A program made the translations under genes and the position numbers. This document shows, one piece after another, positions 61,147-64,000 of a stretch of DNA of 64,000 bases (the stretch's first letter is position 1; each line of letters opens with the position of its first letter). Below the pieces are notes generated by a model that searched no databases, was not told where the DNA came from, and was given only the letters and a program-made list of their open reading frames with translations. The stretch is taken from assembly GCA_963693315.1 (NCBI GenBank), contig OY856187.1, positions 115,336,437 through 115,400,436 on the forward strand, written 5' to 3'. This stretch comes from Diogma glabrata (lineage: Eukaryota; Arthropoda; Insecta; Diptera; Cylindrotomidae).

Positions 61147-63305
61147 TTTATTTTCGTACCTAGAGAGAAAAACCACCCACTTACATTCAAATTTCTAATA
61201 TTATAAGAGTAACAAAATTGAATTTATTATTACATATTATTTATTATTATTTGAATGGTTTGTTATATTTATCGGGTTAAGCAAAAACTCTATCCGGATT
61301 TATCTTTGTATCTCCGTTGAACATGTAATATGTATATTATATTCCAAATTATGCTTCATCACTCCAAATACAACATTTTCTGGATGGTTTACGATATTTA
61401 TATAAGCTTGCTGTTTTCTTCCTTCTATATTATCAACTTCCGTTTTATTTTTCATATTTTATTGTACTATAAAAAAACATATAGTGAATAAGGGAAAAAA
61501 GGGAAGAGTAATTTGTTCAAAATATTCAAAATTATCTTGTTGAAAAATAAAACAAAAGAAATATCCTCTTTGTTGCCTTTTCTTATAGACGATGATTTAT
61601 GACGGAAAATTGATACAAAATTACATCACCAAAAATATGGAAAACATAAAAATTGATATTTTTGTTTGATTTGAAATTGAATTACATATTTAAAAGTAGA
61701 TTACCAAAGCTTTAGTTGTTTGTTATTATACAAAAATTGAAGTATTAAAGTAAATATGTATACATTTATATTTTGCGTTTGCGAACATATTTAAAGTGTA
61801 AACCATACAATTCGCACAATTTCTTTTATGTAGTTTTTAGATTCAGAAAACGGTTATCACAACTTATATGATGAAGTTTGAGCTATATGCAGAAAAAATG
61901 AAAGTTTAAAATTCGAAAATGCAATGAAATTAAACCTACACATAAACCATCATACAATTTTCTCCTGGATTATGATTTTGTCTAATTTACTAATCATAAC
62001 GCTTATAGGAATCTTATGACCCACCCTGTTTATAAGAATATTACATTATGTTTTGATACAATCCAGATTGATTATAACAAAATGAAAAATGTGTGTTATA
62101 CTTTTCGAAAACTTTATCATATTTTGTTTATTGATTATAAAATGAGGTCGTTCTTGTTTAACGTAAGGGAAAAGGTCGTTCTAAATGATGTGTGTTGTAG
62201 ATATATGAAAATAAATAAATAAATAATTTAAATTTACATGTTTAGGAGACTCTCGATTTATTGTGTTGAAAGTGGGATAATTTGGTTCTATTTGGCTTTA
62301 AAATATTTGGGATAGAATATTTTATGGATTATGTTACATTTGATCGGCGACAAATGGTTATTATTTATAGGTCATGTTTACGATTTCATATAAATTAAAT
62401 TTGTTTATTCAAGAAATTTCGAATGAAATTTGGATGACGCACATGCAATAGGTAATCTGAAAATGTGGTTTGCTATTTTAGTTTGGATAAGTTTATGAAG
62501 GAGAGAAATTAAGGTGATAGACACATGTCACCCTCAAACATGGGTGCTACTTAAAAGGTCTCTAAATCAAAGACCGAAATTTTGATTCATTAAAAAATTT
62601 TGGAAATTTTGATTCGTTGAAAATAATTCTATCATTTTATAAACACCGTGGTCGTTGATAGATTTGCGAGTAATTTCGTTTAAAAAGCTATAAAAAAAAT
62701 TGCCTTCACTTTTATGGACGGAAAAGTCCGGAGCATACCTCCTTGTTGTTTTGTTGTCCACAATAATTAAAAATTCACAAAACAAAAACAATGATAAACC
62801 TGATTACGTTCATTTTTCTATTAAAAAGCAATTAAAACTTTTCTATGTTCATTAATAATTTTTTTGTTGTAAAATAAATTAAATTTTGTATTTCAACAGT
62901 TTTAGTTCTCATATTTCATATTTATAGTATAATTATCGTAATATTAATAATGCTTGAGGTTAAACAAAATAGATTATTATAATAAATGATGTCACAGAAA
63001 CTTAATGAAAATCGATTTCATCAATATTACTCCTTCTTGCCGAAAACATGATGCAAATTTTCAAAGAATTGAAGATTAAAAGATGAAGTAAGCGTAAAAA
63101 CAAAAATATCTTTTGGGAGTTTTCGGTATAAATAGCGCAGCTCAAAGTGATGATCAAAATAAATTTCAAAAATTATAATTGACAAAAATTGTTTAAATTA
63201 CAAGAACAATCAATACACAATAAATTTCAATAATTTATTGTGCTCTTTAATTGTATAGTGTAGATTTTAAAATGACCAGAAGAATTTAAAAAAATTACAC
63301 TTGAC
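61147..63305. other. AT-rich spacer
   Basis: No gene, RNA or repeat relationship could be supported. Confidence 0.6.
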
Positions 63306-63310
63306 ATAAT

Positions 63311-64000
63311 GTCACCTTTAAATTACGTAACCCATTTAGGAGGGGGGACTCTTTAATTTGTGACACTTTGTTACGAATGGGGGAGGGAGTCAAAACAGGT
63401 CATGTCACGTTCAAGCATTTGTTTAGTTTGATTAAAATTATTAATCACTATAACTATCTGCCAACCATGTTTATACTATATTATAATACGGCGACATAAA
63501 CGTGGTGTCACACCACGGATAAGCGAAAATAATGATGCATTTAGAGTGTAGAATAAGTTTACATAGCCATGATTGAGTTGTAGCATCGAGGCATAAACTT
63601 ATACTTAAAGAGAATGCAATGAAAATCCAAAGGCTGTTGGATACTCTGGTCCAACATACATAGCACTACCGTCAGGAAAACATTCATCCTTTACAGCGTA
63701 TTCCCATGCTTTAAATTTTAAAAATTTAATTGATATGCCAGAATTTGTAGTTATCACGAAATTCCAAAACAATATTAAACCGATATTTATAATAATCGTT
63801 GATGGCGGTCCCTATACCAAAAGGGTATTAAAATTAGAATAAGCAGCTTTTTAGAATACACCTTAGTGTCTTGTATATAACATATCTCCTGGGAGAAGGA
63901 GAGTCGAATGGCTATTTAGAGTGAAGAATTATCTCGTTTAATTTTACCACATTAAGACTATGGCAGACATCTTATATATTAATACGCTAACGAAAAGTTT
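63311..64000 (+). pseudogene. Decayed, internally deleted copy of the 3.4-kb DNA transposon
   Basis: 63311-63480 matches the left end of the element at 32357 (taaattacgtaac, G-rich block, gtgacactttgttacga, aaaacaggtcatgtcacgt). From 63530 it jumps to the middle of the transposase: gtagaataagtttac..., ctggtccaacatacatagca, ggaaaacattcatcc, and a region corresponding to the second catalytic Asp (ttgatggcggtccc near 63800). About 1.4 kb, including the N-terminus and first catalytic Asp, is missing, and stops and indels are frequent. The copy runs off the window. Confidence 0.88.

Overview
This looks like a gene-poor, AT-rich stretch of an arthropod nuclear genome, most likely an insect and plausibly a higher fly. 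The evidence is short spliceosomal introns (58-600 bp), long AT-rich spacers, one 200-bp assembly gap (16806-17005), and a dense, nested mix of Ty3/gypsy, Jockey-like and RTE-like non-LTR, Penelope-like, CACTA-like and other DNA transposons. There is no sign of prokaryotic organisation. The species assignment is inference.

Layout. 1-2.5 kb: low-complexity DNA, a candidate Helitron 3' end and small duplications. 2.56-4.97 kb (minus): a frameshifted CACTA/Tnp2-like transposase pseudogene. 5.01-5.59 kb: an almost perfect 580-bp palindrome carrying a tRNA-like sequence in each arm. 5.87-8.57 kb (minus): a six-exon gene of 539 codons, the best candidate for a functional cellular-type gene; its exons all join in phase. 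11.8-12.8, 14.3-15.75, 26.2-27.95 and 54.0-54.5 kb: four copies of one non-coding dispersed repeat. 18.1-22.7 kb: two Jockey-like elements in opposite orientation. 22.7-25.3 kb: a Penelope-like element between 103-bp inverted repeats. 28.8-29.4 kb: a decayed gypsy RT fragment. 32.36-35.79 kb: an apparently intact DNA transposon with a 796-aa DDE-type transposase; a decayed relative lies at 63.3-64.0 kb. 38.01-40.88 kb: a transposon with ~600-bp inverted repeats and a truncated two-exon ORF. 41.4-51.0 kb (minus): an LTR element that encodes only Gag and protease, with a second copy at 37.1-37.9 kb. Inside it, at 43.10-48.80 kb (plus), is a young CsRn1-like Ty3/gypsy element with near-identical LTRs. 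53.3-60.3 kb: a composite repeat bounded by short inverted ends, holding an RTE-like RT fragment and a ~105-bp tandem array with higher-order structure.

The genes do not form a pathway; the window is a record of successive insertions. The clearest order of events is: the gag-protease LTR element inserted first, then the CsRn1-like element landed in it (4-bp duplication CCTT). In 26.2-27.95 kb, a non-coding repeat picked up 130 bp of gypsy pol. In 54 kb, an RTE-like element inserted into the same repeat family.
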